Positions 9,362 to 18,619 of a stretch of 64,000 bases of DNA are shown here, one piece after another. Under the pieces are notes generated by a model. That model did not search any database. It had not been told where the DNA came from and saw only the letters and a list, made by a program, of their open reading frames with translations. The DNA is from Paenibacillus chondroitinus NBRC 15376. GTDB lineage: Bacteria > Bacillota > Bacilli > Paenibacillales > NBRC-103111. Made by a program: the position numbers and the translations under genes. Within the stretch, counting starts at the first letter, position 1; each line of letters starts with the position of its first letter. The DNA is taken from NCBI RefSeq assembly GCF_004000765.1, contig NZ_BILW01000007.1, positions 169,304 through 233,303 of the forward strand, written 5' to 3'.

Positions 9362-10216
9362 CTATTGGACTGTCGCGAACTTACGAGTAGTGTTCCTATA
9401 TTTTGTAGGTGAGATACCTTTTTTAGCCGTAAATTGCTTGATAAAGTATGTGTCATACTCAAATCCTGTAGCGCGTGCGATTTCATCAAGCTTCATACCT
9501 GTATGAGTTAAAAGCTCACATGCAACTTTCAAACGATGTGAAAGCAAGTAACCCATTGCTGTATTTCCGCACCTTTCCTGAAACATTTTATTCAAGGTCA
9601 CACGGTTTAAATGAGCGCAATTCGTCAGATCTTCCAGAGAAATCTTTCTGGAATAGTTCATTTCTATATATTCTAACACGGAATCAACAGGTGATTGTTC
9701 TCGATTTCGATTTAAATCCTCCAGCAAACCCAATATTTGAATGAGGTATCTTTTTACTCTGCACACCCAACGTGAATCACTTTGCGCCTGCACTTCCATA
9801 CCCAGTATAAAAAACCATTCAAATAAAAGCGGATACGCCTTCTCGGTGATGCGGGGTACCGTTGTATATGGATCATCTCTTTGAAAAAGTGAATGACCTG
9901 TTTGTATTCGCGGCCCCGTCGGAAAATACCCCTGCTCATCAGTAAGAACTGTGGTGTTCAGAAATTCGGGATGAAAATGAAAGGATTGTGCAGCAATATT
10001 TTGTTTCTCCATGACTTTCATATTATCTGTTTCAGCTAAGCAAAGAATACCAGGAGCGGCAATGGAAATTGGCCTTTCATTTAATGTCCCGCTCATATTT
10101 CCTGACGTAATAAGAATCAGAGTAAAACGTTCAGGATTAGGAAGTTTGCTGAAATCCTCCACTGCGGCAAATTCAATATTCACGGTTCGGTTTTTGTGTC
10201 GATCTATTTGCGGCAT
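9362..10216 (-). CDS. AraC-family transcriptional regulator
   Basis: A 284-residue regulator: an N-terminal ligand-binding region that looks like a small beta-barrel (about 1-165) and a C-terminal pair of helix-turn-helix motifs (about 185-280: ISLEDLTNCAHLNRVTLNKM and LDEIARATGFEYDTYFIKQF, ending ISPTKYR). ATG 10216 lies six bases after AGGTG. It is divergent from the epoxide hydrolase gene across 110 bases, a typical regulator/target layout, so it probably controls that gene. The inducer is unknown. Confidence 0.9.
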   Translation of the reverse strand: MPQIDRHKNRTVNIEFAAVEDFSKLPNPERFTLILITSGNMSGTLNERPISIAAPGILCLAETDNMKVMEKQNIAAQSFHFHPEFLNTTVLTDEQGYFPTGPRIQTGHSLFQRDDPYTTVPRITEKAYPLLFEWFFILGMEVQAQSDSRWVCRVKRYLIQILGLLEDLNRNREQSPVDSVLEYIEMNYSRKISLEDLTNCAHLNRVTLNKMFQERCGNTAMGYLLSHRLKVACELLTHTGMKLDEIARATGFEYDTYFIKQFTAKKGISPTKYRNTTRKFATVQ

Positions 10217-10326
10217 AGCAATCACCTATCAAATATTATAGTTAAATACTTCATTAATGGCAGTGTAGCAGACAAGTGTGAAAGATATAATAGCGATTGT
10301 ACCAACAAAAGGAGGGAAAAACCACA

Positions 10327-11487
10327 ATGGCGATTGAACGGTTCCATATTCATGTCTCTGACGAGATTCTTGACGATCTAACATACAGACTGCATCACAC
10401 TCGTTGGCCAGATCAAATAGAAAACGCGGGGTGGGAACGAGGCACAGAATTAAGTTATTTAAAGTCGCTCATTTCTTACTGGAAAGAACATTATGACTGG
10501 CGCGCGCAAGAATCCAATTTGAACCGCTTGACCCAGTTTTGCTGCAATATCGACGGCATAAACGTACACTTCGTACATGAACGTGGTAAAGGACCAAATC
10601 CAATGCCCATTATTCTTACCCACGGATGGCCCGACAGTTACCTTCGTTATCAAAAGATCATTCCTCTTCTTACCGATCCTGCCAGCTACGGCGGTAACCC
10701 TGAGGATTCTTTTGACGTGATTGTCCCTTCATTACCTGGGTTTGGATTCTCTAGTCACCCTAAACATTCTGGCGTCAACAATTTTCGCGTCTCGGAGATG
10801 TGGGCTAAGCTAATGACAGAAGAATTAGGGTACCACAAATTTGCTGCCGCAGGTGGCGATATTGGGTCAGGAGTTACAAGATATCTGGCATCAAACCATC
10901 CTGAATTGTTATACGGCATCCACTTAACCGATATCGGCATTATAAGGAGCCTCTTGACTTCATCTGATCAGGCGAACTTTACAGAAGAAGAACTGCAATA
11001 CAAGAAAAACGCCTCCGAATGGATTACTCAGGAAGGTGGCTATATGTCCGTTCAATCGACAAGACCACAGAGCCTTGCTTATGGACTAACCGATTCACCG
11101 GCAGGTTTGGCTGGCTGGATCATTGAAAAATATCGTGCATGGAGCGATTGCAATGGTGACCTTCAGCAGAAATTCACTAAGGATGAACTACTCACTCATA
11201 TTATGTTGTATTGGGTTACGAACACGATCGGTTCGTCAGCACAGATGTATTATGAAAATTCACATTCTTTACCACCATTGGGCTATATAGAGGTACCGAC
11301 AGGCATCGCATTGTTCCCTGCAGATATTTTGCTGCCACCCAAAGAATGGGCAATACGCAACCTAAATGTAACTCACTGGGCTTCGCTGCCCCGTGGCGGG
11401 CATTTTACCGCTATGGAAGAACCCGAGCTTCTGGCTCAGGACATTCGTAAATTTTACAAGCCTTTTAGAGTGAAGATGAATATTTAG
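10327..11487 (+). CDS. Epoxide hydrolase (EHN-type alpha/beta hydrolase)
   Basis: A 386-residue cytoplasmic hydrolase with an N-terminal EHN domain (about 1-110; LTYRLHHTRWPDQIENAGW) and an alpha/beta-hydrolase fold. Visible active-site elements are the oxyanion-hole motif HGWPDSY, the nucleophile-elbow Asp in GGDIGSG and the general-base His in PRGGHFTAMEEPE. This is the microsomal-epoxide-hydrolase-like family that opens epoxides to diols. ATG 10327 follows GGAGGG. Divergent from an AraC regulator and probably induced by it. Confidence 0.9.
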   Translation: MAIERFHIHVSDEILDDLTYRLHHTRWPDQIENAGWERGTELSYLKSLISYWKEHYDWRAQESNLNRLTQFCCNIDGINVHFVHERGKGPNPMPIILTHGWPDSYLRYQKIIPLLTDPASYGGNPEDSFDVIVPSLPGFGFSSHPKHSGVNNFRVSEMWAKLMTEELGYHKFAAAGGDIGSGVTRYLASNHPELLYGIHLTDIGIIRSLLTSSDQANFTEEELQYKKNASEWITQEGGYMSVQSTRPQSLAYGLTDSPAGLAGWIIEKYRAWSDCNGDLQQKFTKDELLTHIMLYWVTNTIGSSAQMYYENSHSLPPLGYIEVPTGIALFPADILLPPKEWAIRNLNVTHWASLPRGGHFTAMEEPELLAQDIRKFYKPFRVKMNI

Positions 11488-11534
11488 TATCCTCCCGAAA
11501 GAAGTATGGAGAATGGTATCACCAGTAATCCAAG

Positions 11535-12572
11535 TTACTTTAATCCAAACAGATCAATAAGAAGATAGCCTAGAATTGAAAGTAATACCGACCCTATAAA
11601 ACCTGCAGCAAACGACTTCATTCCCAAGCGTCGGAACGTGGCCAAATCAACATTAAGCCCAAGACCAGCCATAGCCATCGCAATCAGGAAATAGGCAAGA
11701 AGGATGATTTGGTTGGTAAAACCAGTTGGCACGATGCCTAATGTGTTTATTCCACTCATAACAAGGAATCCTAGAATAAACCATGGAATCGGAATGGATC
11801 TCCAGTTTGCTTTTTGGACGACCGTATTTTTCTTACGCTCGGTGCGGTTCGTCCAGACGCCAAGCACGATGGCTACTGGTACCAACAGAGCAACTCGTGT
11901 TAGTTTCACAATAACAGCCAGATCAACGGCATCTTTACCTCCGGGAGCCGCCGCTGCGATGACATGCGCAATTTCGTGAAGGGTTGCCCCAGAGAAAATA
12001 CCATACCCTTTTGCTGTTAAGCCTAGGATCGGATATAGAATCGTGTAGAGTAGTGTGAAAATGGTGCCCAGAATAGCAACAGTCGCGGCTCCAATAGCTG
12101 TCTCATTATCATTCGCCTTAATTTGCGGAGATATCGCTACAACTGCAGCAGCCCCGCAAATAGCAGTGCCACAGGCTGTCAAGATCCCTAAGCGGTTTTC
12201 TACCTTAAACAACTTTGCTATACCATAAACAACACAAATCGTAAAAACGATATTAATGACTGCAATAGCCAAAACTTTAGTACCAGCGTGAACGATATCG
12301 ACCAAGTTCAATCTCATGCCCAACAAGATAATGCCGTAGCGTAAAAGCCTTTTGCTTGAGAAAGAGATCCCTTTTATTGCTTGCTGCGGGACCCCAATAA
12401 CTCCCCTGTAAAGCATGCCAAGCAGTATCGCTATCACAAGTTGGCCCATAATACTGAGAAACGGTAAGCTCCCTAGATACTTTGCAACGACTGCAAGAAC
12501 GAAAGTTATGCTAATTCCTTGCACGAACTCTTGCCCCTTTTGCTTCATTGGTAAGGCATATAAGACATCCAT
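11535..12572 (-). CDS. YeiH-family putative sulfate exporter
   Basis: A 345-residue membrane protein with about ten hydrophobic segments and family landmarks such as LLGMRLNLVDI, ACGTAICGAAAVVAISP and GATLHEIAHVIAAAA. Members are annotated as putative sulfate exporters and are usually paired with a LysR/CysB-type regulator, as here. I chose ATG 12572 after GGAGAGGGTGAGG; an upstream TTG overlaps the ribosome site. It is divergent from the LysR gene across about 170 bases that contain dyads. Confidence 0.9.
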   Translation of the reverse strand: MDVLYALPMKQKGQEFVQGISITFVLAVVAKYLGSLPFLSIMGQLVIAILLGMLYRGVIGVPQQAIKGISFSSKRLLRYGIILLGMRLNLVDIVHAGTKVLAIAVINIVFTICVVYGIAKLFKVENRLGILTACGTAICGAAAVVAISPQIKANDNETAIGAATVAILGTIFTLLYTILYPILGLTAKGYGIFSGATLHEIAHVIAAAAPGGKDAVDLAVIVKLTRVALLVPVAIVLGVWTNRTERKKNTVVQKANWRSIPIPWFILGFLVMSGINTLGIVPTGFTNQIILLAYFLIAMAMAGLGLNVDLATFRRLGMKSFAAGFIGSVLLSILGYLLIDLFGLK

Positions 12573-12640
12573 GATCCTCACCCTCTCCTTCAAGTTAAAC
12601 TTTGTTGTCCTTTACTTCCTTTACTATAAAGCCACTTGAA

Positions 12641-12674
12641 TGATAAGTGAAATATCAATGTTCAATCCTTATCA
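12641..12674. promoter_or_regulatory. Candidate LysR operator between yeiH-type and lysR-type genes
   Basis: TGATA-N7-TATCA (12641-12657) is a clean dyad, and TGATAAG at 12641-12647 also pairs with CTTATCA at 12668-12674. A further CTTATGA follows 16 bases later. The site lies centrally in the divergent promoter region, as expected for LysR-type regulators. Which half-sites matter is inference. Confidence 0.5.
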
Positions 12675-12745
12675 TGAGAAAAACTTATGATTGAGTTGTA
12701 GCCCCTCCAAAGAATTTGTACAATATAAGATTAGGGGGTATGGAA

Positions 12746-13642
12746 ATGATTGTGGATGCACTTCGTGTGTTTGTTACCGTAGCAGAGCAAAATAACTTCT
12801 CCAGAGCGGGAGAATTGTTAAACTTGTCCCAGCCAGCCGTCTCATTACAAATTCGCAACCTGGAGAACGAATTCAATGCCAAACTTATGCATCGATCGCC
12901 AAAACATGTTGTTCTTACAGACGCAGGAGAGATTCTATATCGGCAGGCCAAGCAAATTCTTTCCCTTTACGAACAAGGAAAACAAGACATCCATTTACTC
13001 CATCAAAAAGTAACTGGATCTATTCAAATTGGGGCTAGTTTTACAATTGGTGAATATATTTTGCCGCGGCTGCTTGCGGATTTTGCCAATCAGTTCCCAG
13101 AAGTGGATTTGTCTTTGACAATTGCAAATACAGAGGAGATTGCCTTAGCTCTGAAAGCCAACAAACTTGATCTAGGTTTAGTTGAGGGCGAGGTTTCACA
13201 GAACGGGATTCAAATTACAACTTATATGAAAGATGAAATGCTACTCCTAGCATCTCCGGATCATCCATTATGCGCCAAAAAGACCGTGAAACCGGATATG
13301 CTCCATGATTGCACCTGGGTTCTCAGGGAACACGGCTCCGGTACTCGGTCTTATAGCGATAAGTTCATCCATACGAACGACTTGCGCGTTAAACGGTCGT
13401 ATGTTTTTACCAGCAGCCAAGGAGTTAAAGAAGCCGTTGCCGCCGGCTTGGGAATCTCCATTCTGTCACGCTGGATTGTTCGCAAAGAGTTGGAAGCTGG
13501 AGAGATTACAGCTATCCCTCTCAACCCCAAGCTAACAGAACGTGATTTCTGGTTTATTCAAAATAAAGATCATGCTTCCTCCATGGCTGTTCAAATGTTC
13601 ATACAAAAGCTGTTGGAGCAAACGCCTTTTGTGCGTTCTTGA
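12746..13642 (+). CDS. LysR-family transcriptional regulator
   Basis: A 298-residue LysR regulator with an N-terminal winged helix-turn-helix (residues 1-60; FSRAGELLNLSQPAVSLQIRNLE) and a periplasmic-binding-protein-like effector domain (about 90-290). ATG 12746 is placed seven bases after AGGGGG; ATG 12740 would be too close. Divergent from the YeiH exporter gene, the conserved pairing in many bacteria (CysL/YeiE-like), so it probably responds to a sulfur metabolite and controls the exporter and itself. Confidence 0.92.
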   Translation: MIVDALRVFVTVAEQNNFSRAGELLNLSQPAVSLQIRNLENEFNAKLMHRSPKHVVLTDAGEILYRQAKQILSLYEQGKQDIHLLHQKVTGSIQIGASFTIGEYILPRLLADFANQFPEVDLSLTIANTEEIALALKANKLDLGLVEGEVSQNGIQITTYMKDEMLLLASPDHPLCAKKTVKPDMLHDCTWVLREHGSGTRSYSDKFIHTNDLRVKRSYVFTSSQGVKEAVAAGLGISILSRWIVRKELEAGEITAIPLNPKLTERDFWFIQNKDHASSMAVQMFIQKLLEQTPFVRS

Positions 13643-13930
13643 TGTGAGACAACGTTTGTCAACGATACACCGTTGAGGAACTACAGGCCACTATTCTATC
13701 AAATTCCAGCCCGTTTCCACGTTCAAGCGGAACCACAGGACCTTATTTGACCACCTCATCCCGTTTTCCTTAAGGAAACGGACAAATAGCGGCCCACAGG
13801 TCCCCTCCACGCGAAATAGAGCCTAATTCGATGAAATAGCCCCCTGTAGTTCCCCTCGCTAGCCAGGGAAAAACCGCTCAAGCGAAACTTGGGTGGCCCA
13901 AAAACCAAAACTTATAAATTCTTATATGCT
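13643..13930. repeat. Intergenic repeat patch, GGAACTACAG family
   Basis: No gene is visible. GGAACTACAGGCCACTATT begins at 13677, and an inverted copy of the same core (GGGGAACTACAG read on the minus strand, then GGGGGCTATTTC) lies at 13833-13855. Between them are ACAGGTCCCCTCCACGCG- and GAAATAG-type pieces. The same cores recur in tandem at 48876-49237. Confidence 0.6.
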
Positions 13931-13959
13931 AAAAAGGCACCCTCAAAAATTCTGAGAGT
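13931..13959 (-). terminator. Weak terminator of the two-component operon
   Basis: On the minus strand ACTCTCA / TGAGGGT with an A/T-rich loop is followed by GCCTTTTT, about 105 bases past the kinase stop. Confidence 0.45.
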
Positions 13960-14065
13960 TAAAGTATTAATTCCTGTAATTACCAATATCATAAAGTGAG
14001 ATTCAACTATACAATCGTATACATAGAGAACTAATGTTTAATCAATTAAAATGAATTCCAGCTTC

Positions 14066-15100
14066 TTACCCCTGTATCAAAGTGACCTTAAACACGCTTC
14101 CAAATTCGGAACTCGACTCCAGTTCAACGGTCCCCTGGAAGATTGCAAGCAAATGGCGAACAATCGACAGACCTAGACCAGCCCCGCCATGACTACGTGC
14201 CCGTGACGATTCAAGTCGGTAAAACCTCTCGAAAACCAACTCCCTTGATGGAGGGGATATTCCCTTCCCCGTGTCCGAAACCCTAACCACAACCCGTTCA
14301 TCTTCCTGGGATACCTCCAGCGTAACATTGCCGTTTGGCCGATTATACCGGATGGCGTTGTCCAACAGATTTCGAAAGACCAGAAATAAGAAGCCTTCTT
14401 CCCCTTTAACCAAAGCATCGCAGGGCTCCATCAGATGAAGTGTTACCCCATATTTGACCGCCATCGGTTCCATAAATGATTTTGCATCTGCGAGAATGCT
14501 GGCCAGCTCTACAACCTTGTGCTCACTATGCGTCTGGTCGTACGTGCCGTCAGCCAGCAGCAGCAAATCCTCCGTTAATGACTCTAGTCGTGAAAGCGTT
14601 CGCTCCGTTGTCGCCCTGTAATCTCTCCAATCGCTTGGATCAATGCCATCGCCGTCTCCGGCCACTTCAAGATTCGTGCGCAGGATGGAAAGCGGCGTTC
14701 TTAATTCATGCGCGGCCGCGGAAACGAAACGGGCCTGTTGTTTAAAAGAGTGTTCCAGCCCATCCATCATCGTATTAAATACGACCCCGAGCTTCTTCAA
14801 TTCGTCATGTAGTTGGTCAATTTCGAGACGTTTGTGCAGGGTTGTTGCCGTTATTCCAGCGGCTGTTTCGCTCATCCGTTTCACAGGCTTCAGGATAATC
14901 ACAGCGAGCCAGTGCGAACTGAGAATCATGCCTGTTAGAACGACAACCAAGCTTATGATTCGCCCCTGCAACTCGGATACAATTCTAAAAACAGAGAAAA
15001 AAGACTCTATAGCCACATATAAAGTAATCAATATCGCCAAAAAAAGAATAGAAAACAGCGTCACTCTTGCACGCAGCGAAAGCCGGTTCCATGGTCTCAT
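14066..15100 (-). CDS. Sensor histidine kinase (OmpR-type partner)
   Basis: A 344-residue membrane kinase: transmembrane helices at about 13-33 and 48-70 with a very short external loop, a HAMP linker, the phospho-acceptor box AAAHELRTPLS (His131), N box NLLDNAIRYN, and ATP-lid motifs DTGKGIS and GGAGLGLSI. The start ATG 15100 overlaps the regulator stop as ATGA and has GAGGAAACG upstream. The short external loop suggests it senses a membrane or intramembrane signal. Confidence 0.93.
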   Translation of the reverse strand: MRPWNRLSLRARVTLFSILFLAILITLYVAIESFFSVFRIVSELQGRIISLVVVLTGMILSSHWLAVIILKPVKRMSETAAGITATTLHKRLEIDQLHDELKKLGVVFNTMMDGLEHSFKQQARFVSAAAHELRTPLSILRTNLEVAGDGDGIDPSDWRDYRATTERTLSRLESLTEDLLLLADGTYDQTHSEHKVVELASILADAKSFMEPMAVKYGVTLHLMEPCDALVKGEEGFLFLVFRNLLDNAIRYNRPNGNVTLEVSQEDERVVVRVSDTGKGISPPSRELVFERFYRLESSRARSHGGAGLGLSIVRHLLAIFQGTVELESSSEFGSVFKVTLIQG

Positions 15101-15810
15101 TTCGTTTCCTCTTTCTTTGCAGTTGTGCTCAGAGTCCACTTATACCCATAACCTTGAACGGTCTGAATACAACGTTCTCCTGCCTCTGGCTCCTGATGCG
15201 AGAGCTTTCTGCGCAAAGAATTGATGTGAACTCGGACTGTTGAGGAAAGGGGGTCCGCATGGATATCCCAAACATGTTCGAGAAGCCGTTCTGACGAAAT
15301 GACCTCGCCGGGATGCAGCATCAGATATTCGAGCAATCCGAATTCTTTTTTCGTCAATGAAATTAGAGCATTCTCGAACCAGACTTCTCTTGTCTTCGAA
15401 TCAAGGGTGAGCTGATCGAATTGCAGGACATTGCTTTTCACCGACGAGCTCCGGCGAAGGAGCGCCCGGATGCGGGCAAGCAATTCATTAAACACAAAGG
15501 GTTTACGGAGGTAGTCATCCGCACCCGAATCGAGCCCTTCTTCCACTTCGTCCGGATGGCTGCGCGCTGTCAGCATGAGAATAAATACATCGTTGTTGTG
15601 CGAGGAGTGGCGAATTCGTTGACAAAGTGAAATGCCATCCAGCTCCGGAAGATTGATATCGAGGAGAATCACATCATAATCATTGGTATCCGCGAGCTCC
15701 CACCCTGTTATACCGTCAACAGCGATGTCCACTGCATAACCTTCTCTCCTTAAACCCTTGGCTAATGCGCGTGAAAGGTCCTCCTCATCTTCGACAATGA
15801 GGATTCGCAT
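15097..15810 (-). CDS. OmpR/PhoB-family response regulator
   Basis: A 237-residue regulator: receiver domain (1-120) with acidic pocket ED near residue 7 and phospho-acceptor Asp51, then a winged-helix DNA-binding domain (about 130-230; LTKKEFGLLEYL, TVRVHINSLRRKL, VQGYGYKW). ATG 15810 follows AAGGAG by seven bases. First gene of a two-gene operon with its kinase; divergent from a thioredoxin-like/CcdA-like pair that is a possible target. Confidence 0.94.
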   Translation of the reverse strand: MRILIVEDEEDLSRALAKGLRREGYAVDIAVDGITGWELADTNDYDVILLDINLPELDGISLCQRIRHSSHNNDVFILMLTARSHPDEVEEGLDSGADDYLRKPFVFNELLARIRALLRRSSSVKSNVLQFDQLTLDSKTREVWFENALISLTKKEFGLLEYLMLHPGEVISSERLLEHVWDIHADPLSSTVRVHINSLRRKLSHQEPEAGERCIQTVQGYGYKWTLSTTAKKEETK

Positions 15811-16001
15811 ATAACCACTCCTTCCTTCCATGACAATGACATTAGAATATCACACATTTTTTGATGAAACGAGGAAAATCATTCAATCTTTCGGAGCTTC
15901 ACTGACTTAACAAGGATTTAACAGTTCGACCATTATAATAAAAGCAAATCTTCCTTTTGCATGGAGGATGTTTATCAGAATGGAAAGAAGGAGGAGTTCT
16001 T

Positions 16002-16256
16002 TTGTTAATCGAAGTTGTAACAACTGGACCGGGTTGTTCTATTTGTCAAAAAGCAATAAAGGTAGTTAAGCAAGTATCGACGGAATTTCCGCAAATCGAG
16101 TTTCAGGAGTTACATGTGGTCGATCAGTTTGAACGTCTTCAGGAACTGAATATTTTCAGCGCCGGAGCGATTCTTATCAATGGGAAAGTGGAATTTGCCA
16201 TTTTGCCCTCACTACCCAAGCTTCGTGAACGTGTGTATGAATTGTTTAATCAATAA
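16002..16256 (+). CDS. Thioredoxin-like small protein (CxxC)
   Basis: An 84-residue thioredoxin-fold protein with the redox motif GPGCSICQKA near the N-terminus and the cis-Pro-region sequence AGAILINGKVEFAILPS. It probably starts at TTG 16002, eight bases after AAGGAGG; an upstream ATG reading lacks support. Followed after 26 bases by a CcdA-like protein. Such pairs move thiol electrons across the membrane; here the CcdA-like protein may reduce or be reduced by this carrier. Confidence 0.8.
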   Translation: MLIEVVTTGPGCSICQKAIKVVKQVSTEFPQIEFQELHVVDQFERLQELNIFSAGAILINGKVEFAILPSLPKLRERVYELFNQ

Positions 16257-16282
16257 ATCCACTAGATTAGAAGGAGAAACAA

Positions 16283-16984
16283 ATGGAAGATTTATATCAT
16301 TTTACGATTGCAGGCGGAATTTCCGCCTCTACCTACATTCTTGTGTTCATCGTCGGAATCGTGAGCGCCGTATTAGCATGTTATTTACCCGTGCTTGCTA
16401 TGTTTGCGAATTATGTACAGAAAGGAGCTGCTGGCGATAAAAGAAAAGCCATTCGGATCGCTCTCAACTTTATCTTGGGTATGGTTGTCACTTCGGTGTT
16501 GACTGGTTTGATTATCGCGCTGCTCGGCCAACAGTTCCTGCCCTTTGTTGAGAAATATAATTTACTAACCTGGGTTCCACCCGTCTTTGACATTTTGGCT
16601 GGGCTGCAGTTGATTGGCGTCATTTCATTCGCAATGCCTACTTTCCAAAAGTCGCTCAGCCGGCCAGAACTCGGGCAAAGCAACTTTGCCGCTTTCAAGC
16701 TAGGAATTCCTTATGGACTTGTTATTTCGCCCTGCGCGATTCCTATCTTTTTTGCATTGATTAGTTATATCGCACTTCAGGGAAGTCCACTGCACGGAGC
16801 GTTGCTCATGACGACCTATTCGTTAGGCAAAGGTGTGATACTCGTGGCCGTCGCAGTCTTTTCCATTTCCATTCTAAGCAAATTAGCAAGATGGGGCGGC
16901 CTTGTTAGAAAAGTTGCCGGCTACCTCTCCATCGCGATTGGCATTATTTTTCTGGTTATTGGGTTTATAAAAACGGATCATTAG
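16283..16984 (+). CDS. CcdA/DsbD-family transmembrane thiol electron transporter
   Basis: A 233-residue membrane protein with six hydrophobic segments. The two family cysteines are in the repeated positions ACYLPVL (first half) and SPCAIPIF (second half), each followed by Pro, as in CcdA/DsbD. ATG 16283 follows AAGGAGA. CcdA homologues carry reducing power from cytoplasmic thioredoxin to the outside for cytochrome c maturation or other tasks. Partnered with the thioredoxin-like protein just upstream. Confidence 0.88.
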   Translation: MEDLYHFTIAGGISASTYILVFIVGIVSAVLACYLPVLAMFANYVQKGAAGDKRKAIRIALNFILGMVVTSVLTGLIIALLGQQFLPFVEKYNLLTWVPPVFDILAGLQLIGVISFAMPTFQKSLSRPELGQSNFAAFKLGIPYGLVISPCAIPIFFALISYIALQGSPLHGALLMTTYSLGKGVILVAVAVFSISILSKLARWGGLVRKVAGYLSIAIGIIFLVIGFIKTDH

Positions 16985-17140
16985 TTAACACGATGGCAGT
17001 ACCCGATTTTGCAGGAATTCTCAGTGCGAGTGGAAGAATAAAACATTGTGTTTTGGGCCACTCTTCGCTCACGAGAAGCCCACACCATTCTCGCATAATC
17101 ACATTATGACGGATAACCCTAATTTTAAAGGAGAATGACG

Positions 17141-17188
17141 ATGTCCTTAAATCATGAATTAGCGCAAATGAAAAAAAACGCCCACTAG
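17141..17188 (+). pseudogene. Remnant: first 15 codons of a possible peroxiredoxin-like gene
   Basis: AAAGGAG lies upstream of ATG TCC TTA AAT..., giving MSLNHELAQMKKNAH and then TAG. The opening resembles AhpC/TSA-like proteins that begin MSL.xEL..., and the ribosome site is excellent, but the frame runs straight into the terminator hairpin of the opposite-strand operon. This suggests a deletion that removed the rest of the gene. It would have followed the thioredoxin/CcdA pair, which makes a redoxin sensible. The family call is inference from a few residues. Confidence 0.35.
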
Positions 17189-17196
17189 GGACGTTA
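17170..17196 (-). terminator. Terminator of the SDR/small-protein operon
   Basis: On the minus strand AACGTCCC-TAGT-GGGCGTT is followed by eight T residues, about 20 bases past the stop of the 54-codon gene. Confidence 0.75.
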
Positions 17197-17217
17197 TTCT
17201 GCTCTAACTATATCCAT

Positions 17218-17382
17218 TTAGATTATTGGGTAATTTAGCTTGTAACTTGGGTAGCAATAGTATGGTGGTCTAAGTGCTATTTTCGACATTGGCCAGGAAT
17301 CCTCCAAATAGACCATCTTTACTTTTTCATTTGAATGGTTTACTAGCAATAGTTTTACTTCTGGATTAAATTCATATCTCAA
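17218..17382 (-). CDS. Uncharacterised 54-residue protein
   Basis: A short frame directly after the SDR gene: start TTG 17382, eight bases from AAGGGGG, ending TAA just before a strong terminator. The product (MRYEFNPEVKLLLVNHSNEK...) is Tyr/Pro-rich at its end (ALRPPYYCYPSYKLN). I do not recognise it. The clear ribosome site, the 18-base gap from the SDR stop and the terminator placement argue that it is translated from the SDR transcript. Confidence 0.55.
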   Translation of the reverse strand: MRYEFNPEVKLLLVNHSNEKVKMVYLEDSWPMSKIALRPPYYCYPSYKLNYPII

Positions 17383-17400
17383 AATGGTAACCCCCTTCCA

Positions 17401-18381
17401 TTAGGAATTTGTGGATTCTCCCCCATCAACATGAAGAACTTGACCAGTAACGAAACGAGAATCATCAGAAGCAAGATAAACAAAGGTTGGTGCGAGTTCA
17501 AATGGATGGGCAACTCGTTCCATTGGATTAAATGCTCCATATACAGCGACTTGGTCTGACGAGAAACTTGCTGAAATAAGTGGGGTCCAAATTCGGCCGG
17601 GAGCGACGGCATTGACTCGGATCCCTTTTTTCACGACATTTTTAGCCAAGGCACGTGTCCAACCAACTATTGCGCCTTTTGTGGCCGTGTAATCAATCAT
17701 TTGCTGCTCACCTACATACGTCACCACTGAAGAAGTTCCAATGATTGAGCTGCCTGGTTTTAAATGAGGAAGCGCTGCTCTTGTTGTGTAAAAATGTGAG
17801 TATATATTAACTTTGAAGGTGTCATCGAATTGCTCATCTGTAATGTCAAGCAGACTTAGTTGTTGGAATTGGATACCAACGTGGTTACAAAGAATATCGA
17901 GATGTCCAAACGTATTTACAGTTTGTTCTACAATGGAGATACACTGTTGTTTGTCTCGCAAGTCACCAGGCATTAGAATACAACGTTGTCCGAGTTGTTC
18001 AATCCTCGTTTTTGTTCTATCTGCATCCTCATGTTCATCTAAGTATGAAATAGCAACATCTGCGCCTTCTTTAGCAAACGCAATTGCTACTGCTGCACCA
18101 ATACCACTGTCACCCCCTGTAATAAGTGCTACTTTTCCTGTTAACTTTCCACTCCCTTTATAGTTCGGGTTTTCGATAATTGGAAGGGGTACCATAAGCT
18201 TTTCTACTCCAGGATGGCGCAGCTGGCGCTGTTCAGGTAAACTTATCGGAATTTCTTCGTAACGTGTGATTTTTCCATAGTTAGGGTACATGGGATAAGG
18301 TTGAGTTTTCATGTTCGCTTTAAACATTTCTTGCATTTGCTTTATTTGGTCTAATTGACGACTTTGATCCTTTTGATCCAT
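17401..18381 (-). CDS. Short-chain dehydrogenase with N-terminal extension (YhdF/YhxC type)
   Basis: A 326-residue SDR. About 80 extra N-terminal residues (including [16 protein letters not shown] and a LPEQRQ..HPG stretch) precede the Rossmann motif TGGDSGIG, as in the general-stress SDR group YhdF/YhxC. The catalytic YTATKGA and the C-terminal [10 protein letters not shown] are intact. ATG 18381 follows AGGAGG. It shares a transcript with a 54-residue protein. Substrate unknown; an NAD(P)-dependent oxidoreductase of stress physiology is likely. Confidence 0.92.
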   Translation of the reverse strand: MDQKDQSRQLDQIKQMQEMFKANMKTQPYPMYPNYGKITRYEEIPISLPEQRQLRHPGVEKLMVPLPIIENPNYKGSGKLTGKVALITGGDSGIGAAVAIAFAKEGADVAISYLDEHEDADRTKTRIEQLGQRCILMPGDLRDKQQCISIVEQTVNTFGHLDILCNHVGIQFQQLSLLDITDEQFDDTFKVNIYSHFYTTRAALPHLKPGSSIIGTSSVVTYVGEQQMIDYTATKGAIVGWTRALAKNVVKKGIRVNAVAPGRIWTPLISASFSSDQVAVYGAFNPMERVAHPFELAPTFVYLASDDSRFVTGQVLHVDGGESTNS

Positions 18382-18619
18382 TGAAACCTCCTATAGAAAT
18401 GATTTTCTTCTATAGAATGCTTATGCTGTTAACTACAAATAAAGTAAAAAAAAATGTGAAAAAAGCTGGGGACTTTCAACTTTAAAACAAGGAGCTTTAC
18501 TCAACATACTACCCCTTTAACGAATCAACTTATTGTTACAACCCTGACGGGATAGAATGCATACCTAAAGCGTGTGTTTCATATCATGTATCGAGTCAGT
18601 CGAGAGGGAGAGAACGCAG

